Of a stretch of DNA of 64,000 nt, positions 7,909 through 15,799 are shown in pieces (the first letter of the stretch is position 1; each line of letters begins with the position of its first letter). A program made the translations under genes and the position numbers. A model generated the notes under the pieces. That model made no database searches. It was given only the letters and a program-made list of their open reading frames with translations, and had not been told where the DNA came from. The stretch spans positions 169,305 to 233,304 of the forward strand of contig NZ_WHOM01000068.1 of assembly GCF_009739465.1 (NCBI RefSeq), read 5' to 3'. Source of the DNA: Streptomyces apocyni (GTDB lineage Bacteria > Actinomycetota > Actinomycetes > Streptomycetales > Streptomycetaceae).

Positions 7909-10509
7909 CTACCGCGTGCTGGCTTCGTCGCCGCCGTTGGTGTCGTCGAACAGCCCGCCGGTGATGCCCGTGGTGCCGCCGCCTTCGGTGGTGCCGCCGT
8001 CGGCCGCACCACCCTCCGCGGTCCCACCGCCACCATCGGCCGCACCACCATCAGCCGCACCGCCGTCGGCCGTACCGCCAACCGTCTGGCCTTGGGTCTG
8101 GCCTTGGGTCTGGCCTTGGGTCTGGCCTTGGGTCTGGCCCTGATCCTGGCCGCCCTGAGTTCCCTGGGTGCTGCCCTGGGTCTGGCCTTGATCCTGGCCC
8201 TCGTTCTGGCCCTGCCCCCGCGTCTGCCCCTGTGTCTGCCCCTCCGTCTGTCCCTCCAGCTGCCCCTGGGTCTGGCCCTGCGCCTCCCCGGGCATCTGGC
8301 CGTCCGGCTGCGGCTCGGGCTCCGGCTGCGGCTCCGGTACGTCGGCGGGCGGCGGATCGTCCGCGCCCGGCTCCAGCTCCAGGTCGAACGCCTGGGCCGG
8401 AGTGCCGTCCAGCGCCGCCGCCGTGAACTGCGCCCAGATCCGCGCCGGATAGCCCCCGCCGTTGATCCGCGCCTCGCCGAGCGCCCCGTACAGCGGAGTC
8501 TGCGCGGCCGTGTCCGGGTCCTGGCCCATCACCGCGACCACCGTCGCCAGCTCGGGCGTGTACCCGGCGAACCAGGCCGCCTTGTCCTCCTCCGCGGTGC
8601 CGGTCTTGCCCGCAGCCGGGCGGCCCGCGGCCTGTGCCGCCGTGCCCGTACCGCCCTCGACGACACTGCGCAGCACGGAGGTGGTGGTGTCGGCGGCCTC
8701 CCGGGGGATGACCTGCCGGGTGTCCTTGGCGGGCAGTTCGAGGGCCCGGCCGTCCTTGGTGATCTTCTCGATCAGGGCGTACGTGCCGCGCTCACCGTGG
8801 TTGGCGAGCGTCGCGTACGCCGATGCCATGTCCAGGACACTGGCGGTGGCCGTTCCCAGCGCGATCGACGGCGACGCGGTCAGGTCCGGGGTGTTCTCCG
8901 GGACGCCCATGTCCACCGCGGTCTGCTTGACCTGCTCGGAGCCCACGTCGACGGCCATCTGCGCGTACACCGAGTTGACGGACCTGTCCGTGGCGGTGCG
9001 TACGGTGATGTCGCCGTAGTCGCCGTCGTCCTCGTTCTCCGGGGCGTAGATGCTGTCGCTGTCCCAGCCCTCTACGGGGCGCTTGTTGGAGCCGTCGTAG
9101 ATCGTGTTCGGAGTGATCGGGCGGCCGTCCTGGGTGGTGGAGCCGTTCTGCACGGCCGAGGCGAAGACCAGCGGCTTGAAGATGGAGCCGACCTGGTAGT
9201 CGCGGCGGGTGGCGTTGTTGACGTACTGCTGGGTGTAGTCGATGCCGCCGTACATCGCGACGACCTTGCCGGTGGCCGGGTGGATGGCGACGCCGCCCGC
9301 GCGGACGTTCCGGTCGATCTCGCGCGCGTCCTTGTCGACCTTCGACATCAGCTGCTCGTCGACGGCCTCGACGAAGTCGTCCTGGAGCTTCTTGTCGATG
9401 GTCGTGGTGATGCGGTAGCCGCCTTTTTTCAGGGTGTCCTCGTCGATCACCTTGTGGGTGATCAGGTAGTCCTCGACCGCCCTCACCAGATAGCCGCGCT
9501 GCCCCGACATCCCCGACGGCGCCTTGGCCTCGGTGAGCTTCGGGAACGTCATCGCCGCGCGGTCGGACTCGCTGAGCCAGTCCTCCTTGACCATCCCGTC
9601 CAGTACGTAGTCCCAGCGGGCCACCGCCCGGCCCCGGTTCTCCGGGTGGGCGCCGACGTCGTACGCGTTCGGGGAGTTCAGCAGCGTCGCCAGATAGGCG
9701 CCTTCCGCGGTCGACAGGTCCTCGGCGTCCTTCCCGAAGTACGCCTGGGCCGCGGCCTGGACGCCGTACGAGTTGCGGCCGAAGTAGCTGGTGTTCAGAT
9801 AACCCGAAAGGATGTCGCTCTTACTGACCTGCCGGTCCAGCTTGATGGCGATGAAGAACTCCTTCGCCTTACGGGTCAGGCTCTGCTCCTGGTCCAGGTA
9901 GTAGTTCTTCACGAACTGCTGGGTGATCGTGGAACCCGACTGCTTCCCCTTGCCCGTGACCGTGTTCCAGGCGGCGCGGATCATCGCCTTGGGGTCGACG
10001 GCAGGCTCGGAGTAGAAGTCCCGGTCCTCGGCGGCGAGCACCGCCTGCTGCACGGTCTTGGGGACCTTGCTGAGCGGGATGTTCTCGCGGTTGACCTCGC
10101 CGTCGCGGACGAGCTGCGAGCCGTCGCCGTACAGGTAGACATTGCTCTGCGCGGTAGCCGTGGGGTTCGCGGGCGGGATGTCCACCAGCAGGTATCCGGC
10201 CACCAGGCCGCCGCTGACCAGCGCGACGAACAGCAGGAACGTGCCGAGGACCATCCGCCAGGTGGGGATCAACCGCCGCCAGCCGGTGCGCTTGGGGCGC
10301 CGGGGCCGCTTGGGGCTCTTGGAGCTCTTGGGCCTCTTGGCGCTCTTGGCCTGACCGGCCGCCGTCTGGCCGCCTGCCCCGCCGGACCCGTCCGCCCCGA
10401 CCGCCCCGTCCGCCCCGACCGGCCGCACGTCAGGAGCCGGGGCGTCGTCGGGCTCCCTGGGCGCCCACCCCTGGTGCCCAGGCCCCGGCTGCTGCGCCTC
10501 GTCGCTCAT
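7909..10509 (-). CDS. Class A penicillin-binding protein (transglycosylase/transpeptidase)
   Basis: Bifunctional peptidoglycan synthase of 866 residues. A cytoplasmic Pro/Lys/Arg-rich N-terminus precedes a membrane anchor (about 86-110). The GT51 glycosyltransferase domain (about 125-300) has the catalytic EDRDFY (Glu161), GSTITQQ and ILSGYLN motifs. The transpeptidase domain has SIFK (Ser442, Lys445), SVN (510-512) and KTGT (635-638), so both activities should be intact. The last about 140 residues are disordered: Pro/Glu, then Gln-Gly-Gln-Thr repeats and Gly/Ala/Asp runs, encoded by 12-bp tandem repeats. The tail is extracytoplasmic. Single gene, on the minus strand. Confidence 0.96.
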   Translation of the reverse strand: MSDEAQQPGPGHQGWAPREPDDAPAPDVRPVGADGAVGADGSGGAGGQTAAGQAKSAKRPKSSKSPKRPRRPKRTGWRRLIPTWRMVLGTFLLFVALVSGGLVAGYLLVDIPPANPTATAQSNVYLYGDGSQLVRDGEVNRENIPLSKVPKTVQQAVLAAEDRDFYSEPAVDPKAMIRAAWNTVTGKGKQSGSTITQQFVKNYYLDQEQSLTRKAKEFFIAIKLDRQVSKSDILSGYLNTSYFGRNSYGVQAAAQAYFGKDAEDLSTAEGAYLATLLNSPNAYDVGAHPENRGRAVARWDYVLDGMVKEDWLSESDRAAMTFPKLTEAKAPSGMSGQRGYLVRAVEDYLITHKVIDEDTLKKGGYRITTTIDKKLQDDFVEAVDEQLMSKVDKDAREIDRNVRAGGVAIHPATGKVVAMYGGIDYTQQYVNNATRRDYQVGSIFKPLVFASAVQNGSTTQDGRPITPNTIYDGSNKRPVEGWDSDSIYAPENEDDGDYGDITVRTATDRSVNSVYAQMAVDVGSEQVKQTAVDMGVPENTPDLTASPSIALGTATASVLDMASAYATLANHGERGTYALIEKITKDGRALELPAKDTRQVIPREAADTTTSVLRSVVEGGTGTAAQAAGRPAAGKTGTAEEDKAAWFAGYTPELATVVAVMGQDPDTAAQTPLYGALGEARINGGGYPARIWAQFTAAALDGTPAQAFDLELEPGADDPPPADVPEPQPEPEPQPDGQMPGEAQGQTQGQLEGQTEGQTQGQTRGQGQNEGQDQGQTQGSTQGTQGGQDQGQTQGQTQGQTQGQTQGQTVGGTADGGAADGGAADGGGGTAEGGAADGGTTEGGGTTGITGGLFDDTNGGDEASTR
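8086..8133. repeat. 12-bp tandem repeat in the PBP gene tail
   Basis: Four perfect copies of CTGGCCTTGGGT, with diverged copies on both sides, encode the Gln-Gly-Gln-Thr repeats of the penicillin-binding protein tail. Copy number is likely to vary between strains. Confidence 0.85.
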
Positions 10510-10741
10510 GTCTGACGAACTCCCGATTCGCGGTGTACAGAGCCCATCGCGCTGTTATGTGCCTATTGGACAACGTCCGACCCGCAACGCGCGTTCCAAC
10601 CACCGGGCGTGGCGCACGCCCTCGTCGCATCGCGCCCCGCCAAACGAGTGAAAACCCTTAGCGCCATCCCCGCCCGGCCCACTAGGGTCGTGGCCTTTGG
10701 CGGTGGGCGCCTTGGGCGGTGGGTGGGAAGGAGGCGCGGCC

Positions 10742-11545
10742 ATGGTGCGGCTGTACGCGGCCGTCGCGGCCGGCGGCTTCCGGCGCTACGCCACCTACCG
10801 GATGGCCACCGCCGCGGGCGTCTTCACCAACACCGTCTTCGGCTTCGTCATGGCCTACACCTATTCGGCCCTGTGGGACGCACGGCCGCGGCTCGGCGGC
10901 TACGACCAGCCACAGGCACTCGCCTACGTGTGGATCGGCCAGGCGTTGTTCGCCGCGTCCGCGCTGTTCGGCGGCGGCTTCGAGGACGAACTGATCGCCC
11001 GTATCCGTACCGGCGACATCGCCATCGACCTCTACCGCCCCGTCGACCTCCAGCTGTGGTGGCTGGCGGGGGACGTCGGCCGGGCCCTGTTCCAGCTGAT
11101 CGGACGCGGCGTCATCCCGATGGCGCTGGGCGCGCTCGCCTTCGACATCGCCCTCCCCGGATCGCCGCTCACCTGGCTGGCGTTCCTGCTCGCCGTATTC
11201 CTGGGGTTCGTCGTCAGCTTCGCGGTGCGCTACCTGGTGGCACTGTCCGCGTTCTGGCTGATGGACGGCGCGGGCGCCGCGCAAGTCGCCTCCCTCTCGG
11301 GCATGTTCTTCACCGGCATGCTGCTGCCGCTGAACGTCTTCCCCGGCCTCCTCGGCGAGATCGCCCGCGCCCTGCCCTGGTCAGCGCTACTCCAGATCCC
11401 CGCCGACATCTATCTCGGCACGCACACCGGCTGGGGTCTGGTGCGGGCCTACGCGTTCCAGGGCGGCTGGGCGCTGGCCCTGCTCGCGGTCGGACGGCTG
11501 CTCCAGATGGTGGCGACCAGGAGGGTCGTGGTGCAGGGTGGGTGA
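10742..11545 (+). CDS. ABC-2 type transporter permease, first subunit
   Basis: A 267-residue integral membrane protein with about six hydrophobic segments and no signal peptide. The length, the early amphipathic segment and motifs such as GFEDELIARIRTGDIAIDLYRPVD fit the ABC2_membrane_6 family, which forms heterodimeric exporters with a second homologous permease. The ATG at 10742 follows GGAGG. Its end overlaps the next permease by eight bases, and the ATPase follows, so the three genes form one exporter operon. The substrate is unknown; this family is not the classical daunorubicin DrrB type. Confidence 0.9.
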   Translation: MVRLYAAVAAGGFRRYATYRMATAAGVFTNTVFGFVMAYTYSALWDARPRLGGYDQPQALAYVWIGQALFAASALFGGGFEDELIARIRTGDIAIDLYRPVDLQLWWLAGDVGRALFQLIGRGVIPMALGALAFDIALPGSPLTWLAFLLAVFLGFVVSFAVRYLVALSAFWLMDGAGAAQVASLSGMFFTGMLLPLNVFPGLLGEIARALPWSALLQIPADIYLGTHTGWGLVRAYAFQGGWALALLAVGRLLQMVATRRVVVQGG

Positions 11546-12341
11546 CGGACTACGCGCCTACGGGTTCATCGTCGCCATGTGGGTACGCTCCACCCTCACC
11601 TACCGCGCGTCCTTCGCGATGACCGTCTTCGGGTCCTTCACCGCCACGGCCTTCGACTTCATCGCCATCCTGCTGATGTTCTCGCACGTCGACGCGCTCG
11701 GCGGCTACTCGCTCGGCGAGATCGCCTTCCTGTACGGCACGACGGGCACCGCCTTCGGCCTCACCGAGCTCCTGATGGGCTCCGTGAGCCGGCTCGGCCA
11801 CCGCGTACGGGACGGCACCCTGGACACCCTCCTGGTGCGGCCGGTCCCCGTACTCGTCCAGGTCGCCGCCGACCGCTTCGCGCTGCGCCGGATCGGCCGA
11901 CTCGCCCAGGGCCTGTTCGTCCTCGTCTACGCCCTGTTCGTCATCGAGGTCCACTGGACCCCGGTCAAGGTCCTGATGGTGCCGATGATGCTGCTCAGCG
12001 GCGCGGCGATCTTCGCGGCGGTGTTCGTGGCCGGGGCGGCCTTCCAGTTCGTGGCGCAGGACGCCTCCGAAGTGCAGAACGCCTTCACGTACGGCGGTAA
12101 CACGCTCCTCCAGTACCCTCCGTCGATCTTCGCCAAGGACCTGGTGCGCGGCGTCACCTTCGTCCTGCCGCTGGCCTTCGTCAACTGGGTGCCCGCCCTG
12201 TACGTACTGGACCGCGAGAACCCGATCGGACTGCCTCAATGGCTCGCCTTTCTGCCGCCGCTGGTGGCCGTCGGGTGCTGTGCGCTCGCTGGTCTCGCCT
12301 GGCGGGCGGGGCTCCGTTCCTACCGCAGCACCGGGAGTTGA
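11538..12341 (+). CDS. ABC-2 type transporter permease, second subunit
   Basis: A 267-residue membrane protein homologous in layout to the preceding permease: six hydrophobic segments and the middle motif HRVRDGTLDTLLVRPVPVLV corresponding to the partner's RIRTGDIAIDLYRPVD. It starts at GTG 11538 inside the end of the previous gene. Together with that gene and the ATPase it should form a heterodimeric ABC exporter. Its TGA (12339-12341) is directly followed by the ATPase reading frame. Confidence 0.9.
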   Translation: MGDGLRAYGFIVAMWVRSTLTYRASFAMTVFGSFTATAFDFIAILLMFSHVDALGGYSLGEIAFLYGTTGTAFGLTELLMGSVSRLGHRVRDGTLDTLLVRPVPVLVQVAADRFALRRIGRLAQGLFVLVYALFVIEVHWTPVKVLMVPMMLLSGAAIFAAVFVAGAAFQFVAQDASEVQNAFTYGGNTLLQYPPSIFAKDLVRGVTFVLPLAFVNWVPALYVLDRENPIGLPQWLAFLPPLVAVGCCALAGLAWRAGLRSYRSTGS

Positions 12342-12347
12342 TCCGCC

Positions 12348-13343
12348 ATCGAAACCCCTATCGAAACCGCCATCGGAACCCCCTTCATCGAACTCACCGA
12401 CGTCCAGAAGGTCTTCGACGTCCGGCGCAAGACCGGACGGCTGCTGCGGCGCGAACGCCACCAGGTCCGCGCCGTCGACGGCATCACCTTCACCGTCCCG
12501 CGCGGCGAGATGGTCGGCTACATCGGCCCGAACGGCGCGGGCAAGTCCACCACCATCAAAATGCTGACCGGCATCCTCAGCCCCAGCCACGGCACCCTCC
12601 GCGTCGCGGGCATCGACCCCTCCCGCGAACGTACCCGCCTCGCCCAGCACATCGGCGTCGTCTTCGGACAGCGCACCACCCTGTGGTGGGACCTGCCGCT
12701 CATCGACTCGTACCAGCTGATGCGCCGCATGTACCGCATCCCGGACGCCCGCTTCCGCGCGAACCTCGACCGCTGCGTCGAACTCCTGGACCTCTCCGCC
12801 CTGTTGCCCGTCCCCGTACGGCAACTGTCACTCGGCCAACGCATGCGCGGCGACATCGCGGCCGCCCTCCTCCACGACCCCGCCGTCCTCTACCTCGACG
12901 AGCCGACGATCGGCCTGGACGTGGTCAGCAAGGCGAAGGTCCGCGGATTCCTGCGCGACCTGAACGCTGAGGCGGGCACCACGGTGCTGCTCACCACCCA
13001 CGACCTCCAGGACATCGAGCACCTGTGCAAACGCGTCATGGTCATCGACCACGGGCGCCTCATGTACGACGGCGAACTGGCCGGTCTGCACGAGATCGGC
13101 GAGAGCGAACGCACCCTCGTCGTCGACCTGGAGGAGGAGCTGCCACCCATCGCGGTGGACGGCGCGCGGGTGGTGCGGACCGAGGGCCCCCGGCAGTGGC
13201 TCGCGTTCCCCGCGTCCGCGTCAGCGGCCCCGCTCGTGACGGCTGTGGCCTCGGCGTACCCGCTGGTGGACCTCTCCGTACGGGAGCCGGACATCGAGGC
13301 CGTCATCGCGAAGATGTACGCGGACAGAGCCACGCTAGGGTGA
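12348..13343 (+). CDS. ABC transporter ATP-binding protein of the exporter
   Basis: ATPase of the two-permease exporter. All motifs are intact: Walker A GPNGAGKST, Q-loop FGQRTTLWWDLPL, signature LSLGQRMRGD, Walker B VLYLDEP, D-loop IGLD and the switch His in TTHD. The normal N-terminal strand region (IELTDVQKVFDVR, then AVDGITFTVPRGEMVGY) is clearly encoded, but between the previous stop (12341) and ATG 12510 this frame contains no ATG, GTG or TTG. I place the start provisionally at ATC 12348, ten bases after GGGAG; starting at 12510 would delete about 54 residues including the adenine-stacking region. The coding identity is firm, the start is not. Confidence 0.85.
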   Translation: METPIETAIGTPFIELTDVQKVFDVRRKTGRLLRRERHQVRAVDGITFTVPRGEMVGYIGPNGAGKSTTIKMLTGILSPSHGTLRVAGIDPSRERTRLAQHIGVVFGQRTTLWWDLPLIDSYQLMRRMYRIPDARFRANLDRCVELLDLSALLPVPVRQLSLGQRMRGDIAAALLHDPAVLYLDEPTIGLDVVSKAKVRGFLRDLNAEAGTTVLLTTHDLQDIEHLCKRVMVIDHGRLMYDGELAGLHEIGESERTLVVDLEEELPPIAVDGARVVRTEGPRQWLAFPASASAAPLVTAVASAYPLVDLSVREPDIEAVIAKMYADRATLG

Positions 13344-13348
13344 CTCAC

Positions 13349-14035
13349 ATGACGGATGACGACCTGCCCGAGCTCCGAGCCTCGGACACCGACCGCGAAC
13401 GTGTCGCCGAGCGTCTGCGGGACGCCGTCGCCGAAGGACGCCTCGATATGGAGGAGTTCGAGCAGCGCCTCGACGCGGCGTACAAGGCCCGCACGTACGG
13501 CGAACTGGAGCCCCTCACCCGCGACCTCCCCACGACCCCCCACACCCCCGGCTCCACCGCCACCCTCCCCGCCGTGTCCGGCAGTTGGGCGGAACGCTTC
13601 GGCGGCGAACCCACGTCCAAGGGCGGGTTCGCCCTCATGGCGGGCTTCCAGCGCAAGGGCGTCTGGACCGTCCCCCGCCGCTTCACGGCCTTCACCTTCT
13701 GGGGCGGCGGCGAGATCGACCTCCGTGAGGCGAACTTCGCCGAGCGCGAGACGGTCCTCAACTGCGTCGCCATCATGGGCGGCGTCCACGTCGTCGTCCC
13801 CCCGGGCGTGGAAGTCCGCGTCCGCGGCTTCGGCCTGATGGGCGGCTTCGACTCCCGCGAGGACGGCGTCCCCGGCGAGCCGGGCGCCCCCCGCGTGGTG
13901 ATCACGGGCTTCGCCTTCTGGGGCGGCGTCGGCGTCACCCGCAAGGCGGCCAGGGCCGAGCGCCAACGCCTCAAGGAGGAACGCCGCCAGGCGAAACTCG
14001 AGACGCGGAACAACGACGGCAAGGAACTGGACTGA
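13349..14035 (+). CDS. DUF1707 domain protein with cell-wall-active C-terminal domain
   Basis: A 228-residue protein. Residues about 8-60 form a DUF1707 (SHOCT-like) domain with the hallmark LRASDTDRERVAERLRDAVA and GRLDMEEFEQRLDAAYKART. After a Pro/Thr linker the second half, with repeated strand motifs TAFTFWGGGEIDLREANFAE, CVAIMGGVHVVVPPGVEV and ITGFAFWGGVGV, is a right-handed beta structure like the LiaF C-terminal domain. No membrane segment is seen, so it is probably cytoplasmic or peripheral. Function unknown. An in-frame GTG at 13340 is an alternative start. It follows the ABC ATPase by five bases and may be co-transcribed. Confidence 0.88.
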   Translation: MTDDDLPELRASDTDRERVAERLRDAVAEGRLDMEEFEQRLDAAYKARTYGELEPLTRDLPTTPHTPGSTATLPAVSGSWAERFGGEPTSKGGFALMAGFQRKGVWTVPRRFTAFTFWGGGEIDLREANFAERETVLNCVAIMGGVHVVVPPGVEVRVRGFGLMGGFDSREDGVPGEPGAPRVVITGFAFWGGVGVTRKAARAERQRLKEERRQAKLETRNNDGKELD

Positions 14036-14048
14036 GCTCCACTCCTTG

Positions 14049-14104
14049 CCGAAATGCGGAACGGCCTGCGCCACACAAGTGACGCAGGCCGTTCCGCATT
14101 TCGG
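14049..14104. terminator. Long hairpin terminator between the DUF1707 and HNH genes
   Basis: A 22-bp perfect stem (14049-14070 with 14083-14104) and a 12-base loop. No T run follows, as is common in Streptomyces. It closes the ABC exporter/DUF1707 transcript and insulates the HNH pair. Confidence 0.8.
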
Positions 14105-14175
14105 ACGTGACGGTCCGACAATCGGTTCGTTACTCCGTGCGAGGCCACGAACGGATGGCCGGAACGGAGGCAACG

Positions 14176-14811
14176 ATGGCGGCAGCCAGGTACACGCGCG
14201 AGCTGCTGGAAGAAGCAGCCCGCGAGACGAACAGCTGGGACGAGGCGGTCCGGTGGTGCGGCGGCACTCCGACGCCAGGTAGCAGGCGCTACCTCCGCCG
14301 CAAGATGGCGGAGGCAGCGCTGGACACGTCGCACTTCCCCGCCCCTGCACGCTGGGCCCGCCACACGGAAGCCAAGCTCCGCGAGGCGGTCGCCCTCTCG
14401 ACCAGCATCAAGGACGTGGTACGACGCCTGGGGATCAGCCCGGTGGGCGGCAACCACACACACATCAGCCGACGCATCGCTGCCCTGGGCATCGACACGT
14501 CACACTTTCTTCCCACGCGCCGCAGCCGCCCGAAGGGCCCGCCCGGTACCCCGCTCGTGTTGCGCACACCGAACGATGGCAGAGTTCCGGGCTACCGCCT
14601 GCGGCGCGAGCTCCTCCGAATCGGAGTCTCGGAAACCTGCGCGATCTGTGGAACCGGCACCATCTGGAACGGAAAGCCGCTGCGCCTCGAAGTCGACCAC
14701 ATCAACAGTAATTGGTGGGACAACAGGTCAGAGAACCTCCGCCTTGTGTGCCCTAACTGCCACGCGGCGACAGACACTTACCGTGGCCGGAAGCGGAGGC
14801 CTGCGGCGTGA
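14176..14811 (+). CDS. HNH endonuclease with two DTSHF modules
   Basis: A 211-residue predicted DNA endonuclease. The C-terminal HNH domain is complete: CAIC, then LEVDHINSNWWDNRSENLRL and CPNCH, i.e. two CxxC zinc pairs, the catalytic His and the Asn. The N-terminal half is built of two units of about 48 residues, each a helix-turn-helix-like segment closing with the motif ALDTSHF or GIDTSHF; such units occur in phage and bacterial HNH proteins and probably bind DNA. ATG 14176 has GGAGG five bases before it. The stop overlaps the next HNH gene by four bases. Base composition is visibly less GC-rich than the neighbours, which suggests transfer. Confidence 0.9.
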   Translation: MAAARYTRELLEEAARETNSWDEAVRWCGGTPTPGSRRYLRRKMAEAALDTSHFPAPARWARHTEAKLREAVALSTSIKDVVRRLGISPVGGNHTHISRRIAALGIDTSHFLPTRRSRPKGPPGTPLVLRTPNDGRVPGYRLRRELLRIGVSETCAICGTGTIWNGKPLRLEVDHINSNWWDNRSENLRLVCPNCHAATDTYRGRKRRPAA

Positions 14812-15665
14812 GCGGCCAGAGGTTTACCCGTGACCTAATCGCTCGGACCGCGGCTATCTCCGTAAGTATGGTGGACCTCATGCGTAGGCTGGAACTGCCT
14901 CTGAGCAGTCACCCTCGCCACTATCTGGCCAGGCGGATCAAGCACTACGGGATCGACACCTCGCATTTCCAGGACGAGCCGCTGCCACAGCGAGAGCGCC
15001 GCGTGTACTCGAAGGAACTCCTTGAAGACGCTGCGGCCCATTCCCACAGCATCCGAGAGCTGATGGAGTATATAGGCCTTGATCCGCGTGAGGGCCCCTA
15101 CTGGCACATCCGGAAGCGACTAGACAAGTTCGGCATCGACACTTCGCACTTCACCAGCGGAAACACCCAAGTCCCGAGAGCCGTTCCGAGAGCTGAATTG
15201 GCCGCAGCCGTCAGCGCATCGGTCAGCCTGGCCGGGGTTCTGAGGCTCCTTGGCTTCACTGACAACTCCACGAACCGCGCACGTATCAAGCGCAGCTTGC
15301 AGACCCACGTCATCCCCACCGGGCACTTCACCGGCCAAGGCCACGGACGTGGCATCCGCTCCCGATACCGTAAGCCTGCGTCCGAGATACTCGTGCGGCT
15401 GGAGTCTGGCGCTCCCCGCGCCAAGACCTTCACCCTGCGCCGCGCGCTCGACGATCTCCACGTCCCGCACATCTGCACCGAATGCGGTGTTGGTGACGTG
15501 TGGCAAGGCAAGCGCCTCGTCCTGGAGATCGACCACATCAACGGTGACCGGTTGGACAACCGCCGCGAGAACCTGCGCTACCTGTGCCCGTCCTGCCACA
15601 GCCAGACGAGCACCTTCGGTAAGCGATCTCGTCACACAGACCCGATGCCGGGCGCGATACAGTAG
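14808..15665 (+). CDS. HNH endonuclease with three DTSHF-type modules
   Basis: A 285-residue paralogue of the preceding protein, started by GTG within its stop (GTGA overlap). Three N-terminal modules end in YGIDTSHF, FGIDTSHF and HVIPTGHFTGQG; the C-terminal HNH domain (CTEC, LEIDHINGDRLDNRRENLRY, CPSCH) is intact. The pair therefore has the same nuclease head but two versus three DNA-reading modules, suggesting different or half-site targets or a heterodimer. Only ten bases separate its stop from the tRNA gene. The gene has noticeably more A and T at third positions than core genes here. Could be homing, phage-derived or defensive; nothing in the sequence decides this. Confidence 0.9.
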   Translation: MSGQRFTRDLIARTAAISVSMVDLMRRLELPLSSHPRHYLARRIKHYGIDTSHFQDEPLPQRERRVYSKELLEDAAAHSHSIRELMEYIGLDPREGPYWHIRKRLDKFGIDTSHFTSGNTQVPRAVPRAELAAAVSASVSLAGVLRLLGFTDNSTNRARIKRSLQTHVIPTGHFTGQGHGRGIRSRYRKPASEILVRLESGAPRAKTFTLRRALDDLHVPHICTECGVGDVWQGKRLVLEIDHINGDRLDNRRENLRYLCPSCHSQTSTFGKRSRHTDPMPGAIQ

Positions 15666-15675
15666 ACGGCGCTGC

Positions 15676-15750
15676 GGGCCCGTATCCCAGCTGGCAAGAG
15701 GATGCCGGTTTAGATCCGGTATGTCGTGGGTTCGAGTCCCACCGGGCCCA
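15676..15750 (+). tRNA. tRNA with anticodon UAG (Leu-type), short variable loop
   Basis: Acceptor stem GGGCCCG (15676-15682) pairs with CGGGCCC (15743-15749); discriminator A; no encoded CCA. The anticodon stem GCCGG/CCGGT encloses TTTAGAT, giving anticodon UAG (15711-15713), which reads CUA-type leucine codons. The T arm GTGGG-TTCGAGT-CCCAC is perfect. Two features are unusual for tRNA-Leu: the variable region is only five bases (ATGTC) instead of a long arm, and the D stem has just three good pairs (TCC/GGA) with a large loop containing GG. Identity is therefore uncertain; it might be charged unusually or be non-functional. Confidence 0.75.
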
Positions 15751-15754
15751 CCTC

Positions 15755-15786
15755 AAGGGCACGGCCTCAACAGGGGCCGTGCCCTT
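15755..15786 (+). terminator. Terminator after the tRNA
   Basis: A 12-bp perfect stem (15755-15766 with 15775-15786) with an 8-base loop, five bases after the tRNA end. It probably serves the tRNA on the plus strand and rdgB on the minus strand. Confidence 0.8.
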
Positions 15787-15799
15787 CGGCATGAGCAGC

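Noticed and set aside
8092..10515. Very long open frame on the plus strand opposite the PBP gene
   Set aside because: It is the complement of a GC-rich gene with all PBP motifs on the other strand; its product is Arg/Gly/Leu-rich without any domain.
15676..15750. Amber suppressor tRNA
   Set aside because: The anticodon is UAG, which reads CUA codons; an amber suppressor needs CUA.
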